Source: Chionoecetes opilio
Lineage: Eukaryota > Arthropoda > Malacostraca > Decapoda > Majidae
Assembly (NCBI GenBank): GCA_016584305.1
Contig: JACEEZ010019064.1
Location: 57,501 to 121,500, forward strand
DNA: 64,000 nucleotides
Reading direction: 5' to 3'
Shown: positions 47,205-59,449 of the stretch, piece by piece
How positions within the stretch are numbered: position 1 is the stretch's first letter
Layout of the letters: every line of letters begins with the position of its first letter
Position numbers and translations under genes: made by a program
The notes under the pieces: model-generated
Seen by the model: only the letters and a program-made list of their open reading frames with translations
Databases searched by the model: none
Told to the model about the DNA's origin: nothing

Positions 47205-48365
47205 TAGGGTCCTACATAACAACGAGAAATTGGTCGATAAACGAGGTCGTTTTATGTATGAATTCGCTCTATGTGAACACATAACCTATGGGAAAAATTG
47301 ATATGGTCGATGGGTACTCCCTGTCCTTACCGTACATTTTTTAAACTTGTTCACACCGTGCAGAACCTCGACCATGGTAGTATTTTACACAAGGATCGAA
47401 ATTCCCTACAAAATTGGGAGTATTGTTTCTGTTTTACCTTATTGAATTCTAGGAAACATTCTTTTGGACTCAAACTTTTGGAGATATAGGACATGTTGTT
47501 CATAAGGGGAGGCGAGAGACGAGTGTTTGTTTTACGTGCGGCGCCGTGCCTCTCACTCTTCATTCTCTTGTGACCTAACATTGCCTTGTTTTCCATGCGC
47601 GGACACTTTTAATGCCAGATTTGGCTTTAATGGTTAGGAGGGTTAAAGCGTGGGGATTAGGTTAGGTTAGTGACTCAAAAGCAAGTTGCATAAAACCTGG
47701 CCTTACAAACGCTCGCTTGCGTGCCTCGCCAGAACTGCTGGTTGTTATTTTAGGGCTGCGAGGATCCCTTGGGGCAACAGTATGAGCCCTTGGGAGTCCT
47801 TATGATGCTATCACAGGCGCTGTAGTTGACCGTATTCCTAAGGAAGGCAAGGTGAGGCGAATGACAGTGTGTTGCCGGGAGGGGGGGTAGCCGGCCGCCG
47901 CCCAGCAGGCTGAACAGGTCACAGGTGGTGGAATTGTTCAGGGACCGAGGAGGTAGAGCTGTCTAGCACTACACGGTGTAAGTGGAAGCGCGGACACTGC
48001 AGTAGAAAGTGTGTCAATAGTCTCCGGAACATTCTATGCACCAGGGGCAGTGGGGGTCAGGGGACTGACGGAGCCCGATGCAGGTGAGCCGTGAGTGTCG
48101 TGTTGCCCCCAGGCGGAGGCGGGTGAGGGTGACATCCAGGACGTGAGCGACTTTGTCCTATCCACGGCTGGGGGAAGTCACTGCGGTTATTGGCCAATGG
48201 AAGGGATTGCGGAGGGCATCGCCGAAGTCGAGCCTTCGTGTTATTCCAGGGGGAGCGGGCAGACCCGGTAGATGAGTTTGTTTAGCCAAAATTTATACAA
48301 TTTTGGAATATTTATTTATATAAAAAAAAAACAATAATATATATATATTTTAGGTTGCGTTCGCT
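47205..48365. mobile_element. insert splitting the LINE RT domain
   Basis: The LINE coding similarity stops just after the FADD motif (about 48370) and resumes with the thumb region at about 47200, only some 10-15 codons apart in family terms. The intervening 1.16 kb therefore looks inserted. It holds GGTTAGGTTAG words near 47660, a fragment of another LINE, and an AT microsatellite at its right edge. I cannot see matching ends. Confidence 0.5.
47760..48245 (-). pseudogene. LINE C-terminal zinc-finger-like end and 3' UTR
   Basis: The minus strand from about 48150 encodes VTLTRLRLGATRHSRLTCIG, then DPHCPWCIEC and, past a stop, HTFYCS. This fits the C-terminal 'LTRLRLGHTxLxxHLxR...CxxC...H...C' end of several arthropod non-LTR elements. 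The following 47940-47760 resembles the tandem copies at 6403-6770, so it is the 3' UTR of that family. Confidence 0.55.
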
Positions 48366-51300
48366 GTATTGGGAAAAACGCTTTATGCGGGCCCCTAGTT
48401 ATCATCAGCAAACTTGATGATATCACTGCTAATCCCACTATCCAAGTCTTGATGTAAATCAAAATAGTAATGGGCCCAAACAGACTTGGGAAACTCCACT
48501 TGTCACCCAGTTCCAATTCAGATTTAGATAGAACCATTAATGTAACCCTTTGTGTAATACTTAGCAAAAAGCTCTGATCCAAAGAAGACCTCCCATCTTA
48601 TTCATGAGCCTTAAACCTATTTAAGAGTCGCTCGGTTAGGTAATTTGTCAATGCCTTGATAAAAGTCGGTAATAACTATATCATAATCCTTATCAAAGCT
48701 GCCGTCTCATAAACTTTCCCAATAAAAACTCAATAAATTGGTGAGACATGACCTACCCTTGGTGAATACATGTGTGAATCATTGATCCAAACTTGTTTAT
48801 CTAAGTGCTATCTAATGTTTTTTTTGCAAATATAGATCAATAATTTACCACCACTGACGTTTAGACTTAGGTGTCGATATTTGACTTTTAGTCCTCTTGT
48901 CCTCCCTTCTAAATTGGGAACAACATTTCCTTTCCTCCACAATAATGGCACATCGCCTATCTCAACCGATTTCCTAAAAATGTGCACTAACGACTCACTA
49001 ACAAAACCTCCTCTTCATTCCTTTAAAGACCCTGGGACTATCACTCATCTGTCCTGTCGATTTAAAAGTCTGCATTTTATCTATCGCCCTCTTCACCATT
49101 TCCCTAGTTATCAACAATATCTTTGAGTTTATCCCATCGCTCCTTGAACAGTTGTCACTATCAGGTATCGTCTGTGTATCCTCCCCTCAGTAAAAACACT
49201 TAGAAATAATATTTAAATGTTTACACATACCTTATCCGATTTAAGAACTCACCCGGTCCTGACTTAAACGGGCCCAACTAATACCTTGTCTTTTTATTTA
49301 TATACCTGATTAGAACCCATTTGGGTCCTTTTGCTCTGACCTACTTTAATGTCATAATCGTTTAGCTACCCTTGTTAATCTCTTCACTGTCCTCGCCATC
49401 ATGTTACTGTTCTTCGGCACTGAACCAGCCTGATCCTTAAAGTACATGTTTCTTTCTTTACCCCAATACTTGTTTTTAACTATGGTCATCCATTTGGGTC
49501 CATCTTCCTGATCTCTCGACCTATAAGGAATATTCTTTCTTCAGTCCGCAATAAATTCATTACAAATTACTGTAATGGATAATCATCATCCCCCCCGGAC
49601 CTCACTACCAGCTGTTTCCGCGCTGACATTGGAAACACCCTTACCCCTACCACCCACCGTTAATCCCCTCAATGGTTCTTAATCCGGCAATAAATTGCGC
49701 CTTTCTGATATCAGGTACTCTTTTCTTATTTACTACTTACATTTCTACTCCCATTTAAGCAAAACGATTCATTATGGTCCGCTGTAGATCAACTGTCCTC
49801 CAACCTCACAACCTCTGCAAACTAAATCTGTGGTTTCGTCAGAATACATATCGAACTATTATTCCTCTAGTAGCACTCCTGATTGCTTGCTTAGGGAAGT
49901 TATCTAAATTATATTTAAACAATTCATCTGCGTCGCTGTCACCTATAATTAAATCCCAGTTATATCTCTAAGAGTAAAATCTCCTACCACGCATAGTCAG
50001 TTATATCTCAAGCCGTGTTTTTTCTTTCCCAGATAGAGCTGATATCCTCATTTACATAAGTTTGGAGGCCTATACACTACACTCCAAAACATTGTCTCTA
50101 GTTACTTCCGTACCTCTACCCACTATAGACTCTATGCTGTCATCTGTTTTTTCATAACATTATAAACACAAAAACTGCAATTTATCCCTGGCACTAAACG
50201 CCAACTCCTCCACTCGTCTACTCTGCCTAACTCTTGTGAAATAACTTTAATACAAGCTATCTTCGACTTTCGGATCAAATACCTTTCCTGACATATCCAA
50301 ACATGATTCTGTTAATGCTATTTATATCAAAATCATATACACTAGTTATTCCTCTCAAGAAAATCTAGTCTGTCTAAAATACTCCTACAGTTTGTATAGT
50401 AAACCTTCAAGCAAACTCCTCTATAATTAGTCCATTTTTCCCCTATCTTTAACTAAACCCTCCTCTCAACCCCCCCTCCCTCTCTTACTTACGAATCACT
50501 TTAGTTCCCTGCCTTTGAAATCCTCCTAGTCGTGCAAGTTTCACCTTACCGACCCCCGCGTCTAAACACCGTCTCTATCTTAAAAAAGCCTTGCAGTGCA
50601 TCTAACCTCCCTTCAAGGGATTCAGACAAGATCTGAACTCCTTTTATCTCGAAAGTGCATCCCCGTCCGTGGTAGAGGTGGTTTGCCCGAAAAAGAGGGT
50701 CCCAGCTGTCGACAAAGGCCCAACCATTGATTGCGAATGACTCAGTTGCCAGACGGCAATTTACAGCAATAGCCCTGGCGTACCACAAAGTCGTAAACAC
50801 AAAGCTTCCTGGAAGGACGCCACACACCACAGGAAACCACCATGTCCTAAATTTACCTTACAGATTCATTGAACCGCCGGTAGCAATTCCTCACCTTCTT
50901 ACACACTAAACATCGTTTCACCAAGTGCAGGCAGAGATGGGCTTTCCCCTTGGTCCGCCCTGCACTCAACTATCTTGTCACATAAACATAACCTATCCCT
51001 TCCGGGTAAACTCACACGACTTCATGCGCATCCTTCACTGTCACAGAACCTGCTGTCTAGGTGCCTACCATGACTGTCACCAAACAACTAAGATTTACCT
51101 TCGGGTAATGATGTATCATCGTCTGCCGTCCTACCTCCTTATCTTTCTATGCTGGTTACCCCCCGAGAGTAACATGAAATTAATTTGTCGCACAAACATG
51201 GCCCTTGTTTACCATTCTTTCTTTCGGGCGAGCACCTCCATGGTCCAAACACCATCCATAGACCTATCACTGGTGACTTATTAGGAACACCTCCCTTAGT

Positions 51301-51399
51301 AGTAGCCCCAGGCAACGTCTCCCTCTGGTAACCCTCCACAGGTATCCACCCTAGCTATTGGGGGGGTCCCCTCCATCTCCACTCGACGTGGCACCCCAC

Positions 51400-52545
51400 C
51401 TCCACACTTAAGAGGATTGTATCTCTATCTTGCATATTCACAAACATGTCAAAATCGTTCACCTCACTGACCACCTTTTCAGTCTTCAACGCCTCAGAAT
51501 AGACTTCAAGTGCCCCTCACCACACACAACCTTCATGTCGCACTCCCCTTCCCGACCCCCTTCTCCCTCCTTCTAACACACTCGTTATCACCTCAGAGCC
51601 TTCACTCCACCCTCTACTCCACTCACCACACCCTCGCTTCCACTCACAACACCACCGCCTCAACCCACCACACCGTCGCCCACCCACACCACCGTCTCCT
51701 ACACTAACACACGTCGCCATCCACCACCCATGCCGACGCTAAGTTACTCTGCAGCTGCCATACTAATCTCTCTGACTGACTTCCTACACCAATACACACA
51801 AGGAGCTGCCGGAACACGTCTTGTCTCCCCGCAGACAACGAACGACTGACTGAAGTTAACCAAACACTCGAGCAGAGAAGAAGAAAGAGGTAGACATAAA
51901 ACAATTAAAGTGATAACTCAAGATGGAAGAAAAAGACAATGAGTGTTGAAGATACTGACTCGGAAACAAAAAGGTGAAGGGTCGAAACAGAGGACAAGAG
52001 GACATACGACAAGAATGACATACAAAATAAATTAAGGGAAAAGAGAGGATGATTGAACATACATAAAGAAGTAAAGCTTACCCATAGGAAATGTAGAGTT
52101 TGGAATGGAATAAAAACGAGGAGTTTATATCGGCACCATAATAGTGCACCAATTGAAAGAAAGACGGATAAATACGGATACGGAGACGGAGACGGGACCC
52201 ACACAGTGGAGCTCAGGCCCTGTAAAACACAACTAGGTAAATTCACACGTTGCATCCTGTCTTACCATATGATACGAAAACCATGCATGTGGATTTGTTG
52301 CCACAGTTTTCATCTACACATTGTGATGGTTGGTGTTTTCATAAAAAAGTGTTATTCACTCTATTGTAATCTATAGGTCTATCAGTTTGTGCCGTTATGA
52401 TTTTGCTCTTTAAGCGCTTATTCTTATTAATCATTAAATACGATTATCTCCTTCCTTGTATTTTCTCATAGGGCAGTTGACTATTTCACTTTCTAGGCGA
52501 CAGTCATCGTGAGTGTATGTATGTATGGATAAATGTAGGGGAGCA
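51400..52545. other. no recognisable gene
   Basis: Contains a CA/CC-rich low-complexity stretch at about 51510-51730. Open frames lack motif support. Confidence 0.4.
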
Positions 52546-52547
52546 TG

Positions 52548-52591
<44 letters not shown>

Positions 52592-52622
52592 TGTGTGTGT
52601 GGTGTGTGTGGTGTTGTGTGTG
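52548..52622. repeat. (GT)n microsatellite
   Basis: Interrupted GT run of about 75 bases. Confidence 0.95.
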
Positions 52623-52940
52623 GGTATTGCAGCCTATGGCGAAGCAATGTTGCGATGTTAGTGCTAGGATATAACTGGAACAGTACGTTAGCTGAGGTAT
52701 ACTGGCGAAACAGTGTAAGCAAAACCAGGGGCAGCACGGCCAAAGTAAATAGATGTAAGCAGGAATAGAAAGGGAAAGTATACAGGCCATCGGCGACACG
52801 AGCCACACCAGGTTCACAAGCGATGAAGAAGAGCCATTTTTTACTGAAAGCCTCCTGTCCGTCGATTCAAAAGCGTCATAAAAAACGAAAATTTGCATCA
52901 TCCTGCTCTCTTAACCATTCTTTTTTTCAACCCCGCACGG
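52623..52940. other. no recognisable feature
   Basis: No gene or repeat that I can support. Confidence 0.4.
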
Positions 52941-53010
52941 TTGACGCGATTCGCGTCAAAACCGGGAAAAACCGTCCCTACATCTGAGCTGTTGACGCGA
53001 TTCGAATCAA
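52941..53010. repeat. pair of TTGACGCGA-centred inverted repeats
   Basis: TTGACGCGATTCGCGTCAA (52941-52959) is two 9-bp arms around one base. A second copy at 52992-53010 keeps the left arm and differs by two bases in the right arm (TCGAATCAA). The starts are 51 bases apart. Confidence 0.7.
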
Positions 53011-53734
53011 ACAACTGTAAAAATGCGCCATACATAAAGACTATCAGAATTGCTTCAAAAATGTCGGCGTAAAGATCCAAGCTAGACATAGAAAATAAAT
53101 ACCATTGTCAACTTCTTGTTAGAGTGATTTGAATGATAAGGACTTGTGTCTCAGTTTCCTCTCAGCAGGCAGCCTTGTGAGCGCGGACTGTCCGTCCCTT
53201 TAAAAGGTCCGAGCTGGTCATATGAAAATTATAAAGCGTTGGAATCCTCATACAATCCGCTTTATTGGCATATAAAACATAAAAAGTTGACCTCAGGAAG
53301 TTCGAGCACGACAGTGGTGAATGTAAGTATTCCTTTTTTTTCTCTTTACTCAATGGTGTTTTTTCGGATTCGGTAAATCCGCTATTTATTTGCATTTTCT
53401 TTTTATTTTGTTTTTCATTAGGCAGAATAATCTCTTGACAAAACCAATGATATATAATGATTGCCAGGAAAAAAAAATACACGTTGGGAAATTTATAACA
53501 GAAACAAAAAAAAATTCGTCCCGCACAGTCAGGCATTTGCAGGGAGACCCTTAGGGAGCCCCAGACGGATCGTCGCAGTGGACGGAGAAACTATTAAAAT
53601 CTCTCGTCGCGTGAGAGGGTTTAATACACGTTAACTATATGAAGGAGTTGAGAGTTGCATTTGTGGGGGGAAATTCACAGAACAAGAAGCAAGGTGACTT
53701 GTTAGTATAGTTTAGTAGTAGTCTTGCTAAGGCA
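53011..53734. other. no recognisable gene
   Basis: AT-rich sequence with poly(T) runs. The short frames here have no motif support. Confidence 0.4.
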
Positions 53735-53850
53735 TATCCGGGTAAGGCCGGATAACCGGATATTCAAGTAAGCCGAATACCGGATAGTTAAAAATCAGTC
53801 GGATTACCGGATAGCAACCCAGATATCCGGTACATCCCGACTACAGTACA
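53735..53850. repeat. CCGGATA-type imperfect repeats
   Basis: Eight or so copies of CCGGATA or GCCGAATA variants spaced 10-20 bases apart, several as inverted pairs, ending in CCCGACTACAGTA. It resembles the subterminal ATCCGG words of the Tigger element at 41281 and could be a Tigger-derived MITE remnant. Confidence 0.4.
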
Positions 53851-54239
53851 ACATGTTTCTGCAAAGTCGATTACAAACGGATAATCAACTTAACGATGAG
53901 AAGTTGAAAGTTGGCCATAGTGGAGTCCTCAGTCACCAGCAATTTCCATTAGGTGTTTCCAGTTCACAGGCATTGCAACATTTGCGAAAGAGCACGGCAT
54001 GGGTCGGGCAATGGCACGTGGATGTGATGGTCGACGGCACATGCGAGTGGGGGAGTAGTCTCTCTGATCTATAGTTTATCCTCTAATGGTTTAATTTGAA
54101 AAAAGGAAAGAACATTCCTTACTAGTTTCTTCCAAGATAATTGGCTATCCCTAAAATGATTGAAAAGTTACCTCCAGTTTTCTTGAATGTGACAAGCTCA
54201 ACCCAAGCCAAACCCATCTAAATCTGAACTAGACCACAG

Positions 54240-55075
54240 TGAAGACCAGACAGACCTACAGTCAGAACAGACCAGACTACCAGTCAGGACCATACAAGAA
54301 CCTACAGTCAGAACCAGACCAGACTTACAGGTCAGACCAGACCAGACCTACAGTCAGACCAGACCAGACCTACAGTCAGACCAGACCAAGATTACAGTCA
54401 AGACCAGCCAGACCTAGGTCAAGACAGACCAGACCTACAGTCAGACCAGACCAGACTACAGGCAGACCAGACCAGACTACAGTCAGACCAGACCAGACCT
54501 ACAGTCAGACAGACCTACATTAGACCAGATCCAGACCTACAGTCGACCAGACCAGACCTACGTCAGACCAGACAGACCCTAGTCAGACCAGACCAGACTA
54601 CAGTCAGACCCAGACCAGACTACAGTCAGACAGACCAGACCTCACAGTCAGACCAGACCAGACTATTAGTCAGACAGACCAGACCTACAGTCGACCAGAC
54701 CAGACTACAGTCAGGACAGACGACTACAGTCAGACCAGACCAGAACCCCCTACAGGCAGACCAGACCTACAGTCAGACCAGACCAGACCTACCGTCAGAC
54801 CAGACCAACGACAGTCCGACCAGACAGACCTTACAGTCAGACCAGACCCGACTACAGTAGAACCAGAACAGACCTACAGGGAGACAGACCAGACCTACAG
54901 TTCAGACCAGACCCGACCTACAGTCAAACCAGACAAGACCTACTATTCAGACCAGACATGACTACAGTCAGACCAGACAAGACCTATCAGTCCCGCCAGA
55001 CCAGACCTACCCGCCAGACCAGACCAGGACATACAGTCAGACAGACCAGACATACAGTCAGACCTCAAAAACGCC
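54240..55075. repeat. minisatellite, CAGACCAGACC-TACAGT type
   Basis: About 835 bases of imperfect tandem repeat with a unit of about 22 bases (CAGACCAGACCTACAGT plus variants). Units vary in length by one to several bases, which would shift frame. This explains the Arg/Gln/Thr/Pro-rich frame at 54239-54523. Confidence 0.93.
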
Positions 55076-55844
55076 ACAATGTTAATGGTACTAAGTTTTG
55101 TCATTAAACAAAAAATTAATAATTGTACACTAAATTGCATCTTCCGCTCCCAACTCAAGATTTATTTTGTTTTCACTAATCCATGTACAATACGATCATA
55201 TTTTAATAGAAAAGATCCACTACATATGATATTATCGCTAATATCATAAATGAATTTGCGTGTTCGAGCTCGTAAAGCTCGTACATTGTCGAGACGAGAG
55301 AAACTTGACTTTAGGTTCCCTGAACATAAGAGGAGTTTTGATCGTACTGCGACCTATCATATCATTATCATTCGAAATACGTCACCACTCACATGCATCT
55401 TGATACACAGTTGCTAGTGTGATTTCAGGAATATTAACTAATGCAAGATATTCCCGGGAACTAACATTATTAGAATATCTCTATATCAAACACTTGTTCT
55501 GACCTTAATAACCAAATCACTCTTGCCAATTACAAAATATCCAATGATATTCTAAAAATGTTCAGATGTCTGGGGAGTAGTCTTGTAATTCCTTAACAAG
55601 TCACTTTATTAGTCCACCAGCAACCCCAACAGCATATACTGCCGGGTCAATCTCTCTTATTATTTCAATTTCCAATTGTCTTGTGTTATCTTTAGGGAAA
55701 ATTTTTATTATATAATTTTTTTTAGTATTTTATTTAGATTTTACTAATTGTAATAATGTTTTAGCCTCTTTGATGCCAATAGTTGGCAAAAACATTGCTC
55801 TTAAGTAAAGCACATTGAAGATGAGGTTTATGTTGCCCTGCGTC
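55076..55844. other. no recognisable feature
   Basis: AT-rich sequence without supported genes or repeats. Confidence 0.4.
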
Positions 55845-55985
55845 AGGTGATGAAGGAGAAACGGGCGGGGAAAGTGAGTATTCCTGACTAGTTAACCTTA
55901 CTGGGCTTCATCAGAGGAACACGACCCCTTTGATGAAGCCAGTCAAGGTGAAACTAGCTAGAATAAAGTACATATCACTTCCCAC
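55845..55985. mobile_element. short foldback element
   Basis: Arms of about 65 bases share, as reverse complements, ATGAAGGAGA, GCGGGG, CTAGTT, CTTACTGGCTTCATCA-type words around a short centre near 55920. It is about 140 bases long and non-coding. Confidence 0.6.
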
Positions 55986-56279
55986 CCCGCGTCTCCTTCA
56001 TTATTTGTTTTAAACATGTCAGAATGTCTACACAATACAAAATAATAATAAAAATAACCTTTTGTATTATTGTTTTTTCATTATTTATTATTTTTAAAAA
56101 TTATTATTGAATTATATTTTTATAATCATTTTTATTATTATTCTGATATTAACATAATTGTCATGATGGTGTCAAAAATTTCCATTTAAAGATATGGTTT
56201 GCTTCAGTCCTTCTCGCTATTTCTACCCCTTAGTGGGCACTTCTCGATATCCTCAATATAATAAATGATATACGTATAG
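55986..56279. other. AT-rich spacer
   Basis: Runs of ATT/TTA repeats; nothing coding. Confidence 0.5.
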
Positions 56280-57060
56280 TATGAACTGTTCCGCCAAGAG
56301 CCCGTCATGGCGCTTGTCATCACGGTCCTGCCCAGTGGCGTGCTGTGCCCTGTGTGCGCCTCACCCTCACCAGGTCCTCAGCCACGCCCTGCACCGGGCA
56401 AGGCACCCCCATACTGGCCATGGCCCACTGCCATGCCCGCCTGCCCGCCTGCACGTCTGCCTACCTACATGTTTACCTGTCTACTTCCACAGTGTCTGCC
56501 TACCTGCGCGTCTGACTGTCTGCCTGTCTATCTACTTCTCTGCCTGTCCATCTACCTTCCTATCTGCCTACATCTAAGTTTATTTGCCTGTCTGCCTACC
56601 TGCCTCCTGAATTCCTGCCCCAACTGCCTGTCTGCCACCTCTTTGTTTGTATGCCTATCTGCTGTCTATCTATTGCCTACCTGCGTGTCTGCCCTGTCCT
56701 ACCTGCCATTTACTGCTACCCTGCCTGTGTTGCCCCAACCTGCCCCCAAATCTTTAACCTGCTACCTCCTGTGTTGCAACCTGCACTTACCGTACCCTGC
56801 CTGTGTTGCAACTGCCAGTTCCCGTCCCCTCCCTGTCTATTTTAGCCCCCTGCTTGTTAGTGTCGTGCACCTACATGTCAGTTACAGCTTCCCTGCCCGT
56901 TATCTCCTTTACCCTTTGCCGCATACTGCCAGTATTCCCCTTGATGCCATCCAGCTCGTATGCCTGCTTTCATGCATGATTATAATGCTGCCTACACACT
57001 GCGTAGTTTGTCTGCCTGTTGCCCCCTTGATTCCTGCAGTGCCCCCCCCCAAAGGGCTCA
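56280..57060. repeat. CTGCC/CTGTC-rich low-complexity tract
   Basis: The plus strand is dominated by degenerate CTGCCTGTCTACCTGC words at about 56430-56900. These give a 254-codon frame rich in Cys, Leu and Pro that I read as a by-product of the repeat, not as a gene: it has no domain, and neighbouring frames are open too. Confidence 0.6.
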
Positions 57061-59449
57061 TTTTGCCTTGAAGCAAATGAAGGTGCCCCCTTTCCCCGTC
57101 CAAAAGTCCCCCCTCCCCCCCTATGATGGTAAGGCAAGGGCAGTGAAAACAGGGGTGACCCACTGCAGGGTGGGGGGCCCCGGGGGGCAGGGGCTGGGCC
57201 CCCGCAGGTGTAGAGGTAAACGCGGCGTTTCAAGGCGATTTCCCCGGCGTGTTGCCCCCATTGTGTGGAGGCAAACCCCAACCCTCTTTCACCAAGTTCT
57301 GGCGTGCTGCTAGGCGGGGATGCCCTTGGTTGCGGGGAAGAGGCCCCCGGGTGGGGGGAAAAGACTGTCAAAGGATAATAAAAGAAAACTATGTTTGTTT
57401 GTTATTGATTGCTATAAGGTAATTGTGTTTGTGACACAAAAAGGGCTGGTGACAGCCTCAAAAAAAAGGGGAAAGGGAAAGGTGTAAGACCGAGGAATCC
57501 AGAAGGTACTTCTCTCTCTCTGTCTCTTCTCTCTTACACGGGGTGTGCTACAGGGGAAAACTTGGGAAAACGCCTATCACCAAGGGCGGTGAAATCAGGG
57601 ATTCTCTGTCCTGATGGGGGGGCCCGCTCTGCAGGGAGGCGGCATCCCCTGCAGCACCACACCAAAACCCGCGGCGGGCTGCTGGACGGTGGGGGCGGCT
57701 TCCAGGTGCCTGGACGGGGGCGGCGGCTTCCAGGGCTGCCTCCCCACCCTCCTAAACACCAACACGGGCTAGGGCACAGGCAGGCCATATCCCCTTCTCG
57801 GGAATTGGTGGGGCATGGGGATGCCTCACCAACCACGTTTCCAAGCCTTGACGCCACATAAGGGTGGGTAAGTGATCGCTGGGTTATAATGGGGTTTTTC
57901 TTTTACATATATTTATTTAGGGGGGATGGGTTTGGTTATGTGGGTCAGTTTGAGGGGTTGGGTTAAATTAAAACTTTAAAATTGTCAAATCTTAAAAAAA
58001 CTTGCATAGCCTGCTATCATGTAAGATCAACCCCATTGACGTCACGAGTTGGACAAGATGGGTTGGCTCGACATCCCCACACAATTAAGCCACGAGTTCT
58101 TGATTACATATTCCCGGGATTGAATCTCCCGCTGGGACGTGAAAATCCTTCCGCTCATTTCCATGGGAAAAACGGACTGTAAATTTTTTAAAACAAAAAA
58201 ATAGTATGTAGTACGTATTATAGTAATTTATCCCAACCCTTTTAAAATGAAAAATTTTTTAAATTTTCCGTCCATGCGACATCAATTTTGGGCTCCTAAG
58301 TTGCCCGCGGAATGGCCCGCTGTGCGGCGAATGTTTTGGTTAGTATCAATTTCAACCCCGATTTTTCTTTTTTCCTGGCATTTTTAATATCGTTGGTTTT
58401 TAAGAGATTATTCGCCTTTTTGAAGAAAAAATAACAAAAAATGCAAATAAAAAAGCGGGGGTTCGACTTCAAAAACATTTAGTAAAGAAAATAAAAAAAT
58501 ATTTCGTTCACCACTTCGTAGCTCGTACTTCCGAATTACTTTTGGTTTATATGCCCAAAAAAAGCGGGTTTATGAGGTTCCAAGTACCCCTTAAATATTT
58601 ATATGGCCGTCTTAGAAAATGGAGACCACAATGTTTTTTTTTGCGGGGCTGAAGGGGCTGCGGGGGGCGGACAAAGGATATTTCTAGGACTACATATTGA
58701 CGGGATTTTTTAGAAAATTTTAATCTGTAATCTTTTTTAAATTTTGTTTAAATTTTCAAAATAAAAAACGTTTAAAAACCGCTAAAGGGAAAAATTCAAT
58801 TAAAAAATGGGGTGAATTTTAAATCCTCCTCTCCCATTTTTAAAATTTCATCAATTTTAAATAAAAACCAAACCAAATTTTTCTTTCCAATATTTTCTTA
58901 TCTGATAAAATTTAATTTGGAAAAATTCAAATTGCGAAAAAAAAAATTCATCAAGGGTAAAAATTTTCCTTATGAATAAGGGGAAGTGAAATTAAATTAT
59001 GCATATTTTTCAGGTTGTTAAAAGGCATTTCTTTGGGGGGGTTTTAGTTTTTTTTGATTTTTAAAAACAAACTTTAAGAACAAACATATTAAGTAAAACC
59101 ATCTTTGTGTTTTTAATTTTATAGAAACGAGCGGCCCTGATTGTTCTTTTCGAAGGCCATATTCCTGCCACCCGGGGCGTGGGCATGGGGCCCGTAATTT
59201 TGGGGAAAAAAAGGAGAAAACGAAAAAATGTGGAAACGGAGGCAAAAAGGGGGGCACCGTGCCCCCTAAATCAGGGACAGGGCCCATCACCAAACCCTTG
59301 CAGAGCGAGTTGAAATATTTTTTTTATAGGCTAGCTGGACTTTTAACCCAAAAAACCGGCTATGCCCTTTGGGCCTCATAAAAAAGGAGTAGCCCAAAAT
59401 TTGGGCGGGCCGCCAAATTCAAAAGGGTGGGCTAATTTTTCGGCTTTTT
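57061..59449. other. second homopolymer-rich block
   Basis: It has the same texture as 21363-31510: dense 4-10 base homopolymers and overlapping open frames on both strands. Its right edge runs into the LINE at about 59400-59450, where the LINE similarity can be followed through homopolymer-length errors. Confidence 0.55.

Larger units (their letters stand above)
46560..51390 (-). pseudogene. CR1-like LINE, ORF1 esterase to RT, decayed and interrupted
   Basis: Minus strand, read from 51390 down. ORF1 has an SGNH/GDSL esterase: GDSH near 51085 and, at about 50770-50560, IAVNCRLATESFAINGWAFV, then DSWDPLF and GVQILSESLEGRLDALQGFF, with the usual D-G-V-H-F segment corrupted. ORF2 follows with an AP endonuclease relative of 59668-60470 (many frameshifts, 50430-49880), a linker, and RT palm remnants ending in SDIIKFADDN near 48405, the 'FADD' catalytic motif. 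The ORF resumes after an insert at about 47200 with WQMDFN, LALVRPHLD, FWSSSY and KLLKLPSLERRRVRG to about 46560. Esterase-containing ORF1 is diagnostic of CR1-clade elements. The ORF2 protein nicks DNA and reverse-transcribes its RNA; this copy is dead. Confidence 0.75.

Noticed and set aside
54240..55075. Spaced repeats resembling a CRISPR array
   Set aside because: There are no unique spacers; repeats are contiguous and variable in a eukaryotic context.
56307..57071. 254-codon Cys/Leu/Pro-rich frame, superficially like a membrane protein
   Set aside because: It follows degenerate CTGCCTGTC repeats; overlapping frames are open and no start or splice context supports it.
57534..57861. Two antisense frames of about 100 codons rich in Gly/Pro/Arg
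   Set aside because: GC-rich, homopolymer-affected sequence with both strands open; no domain.
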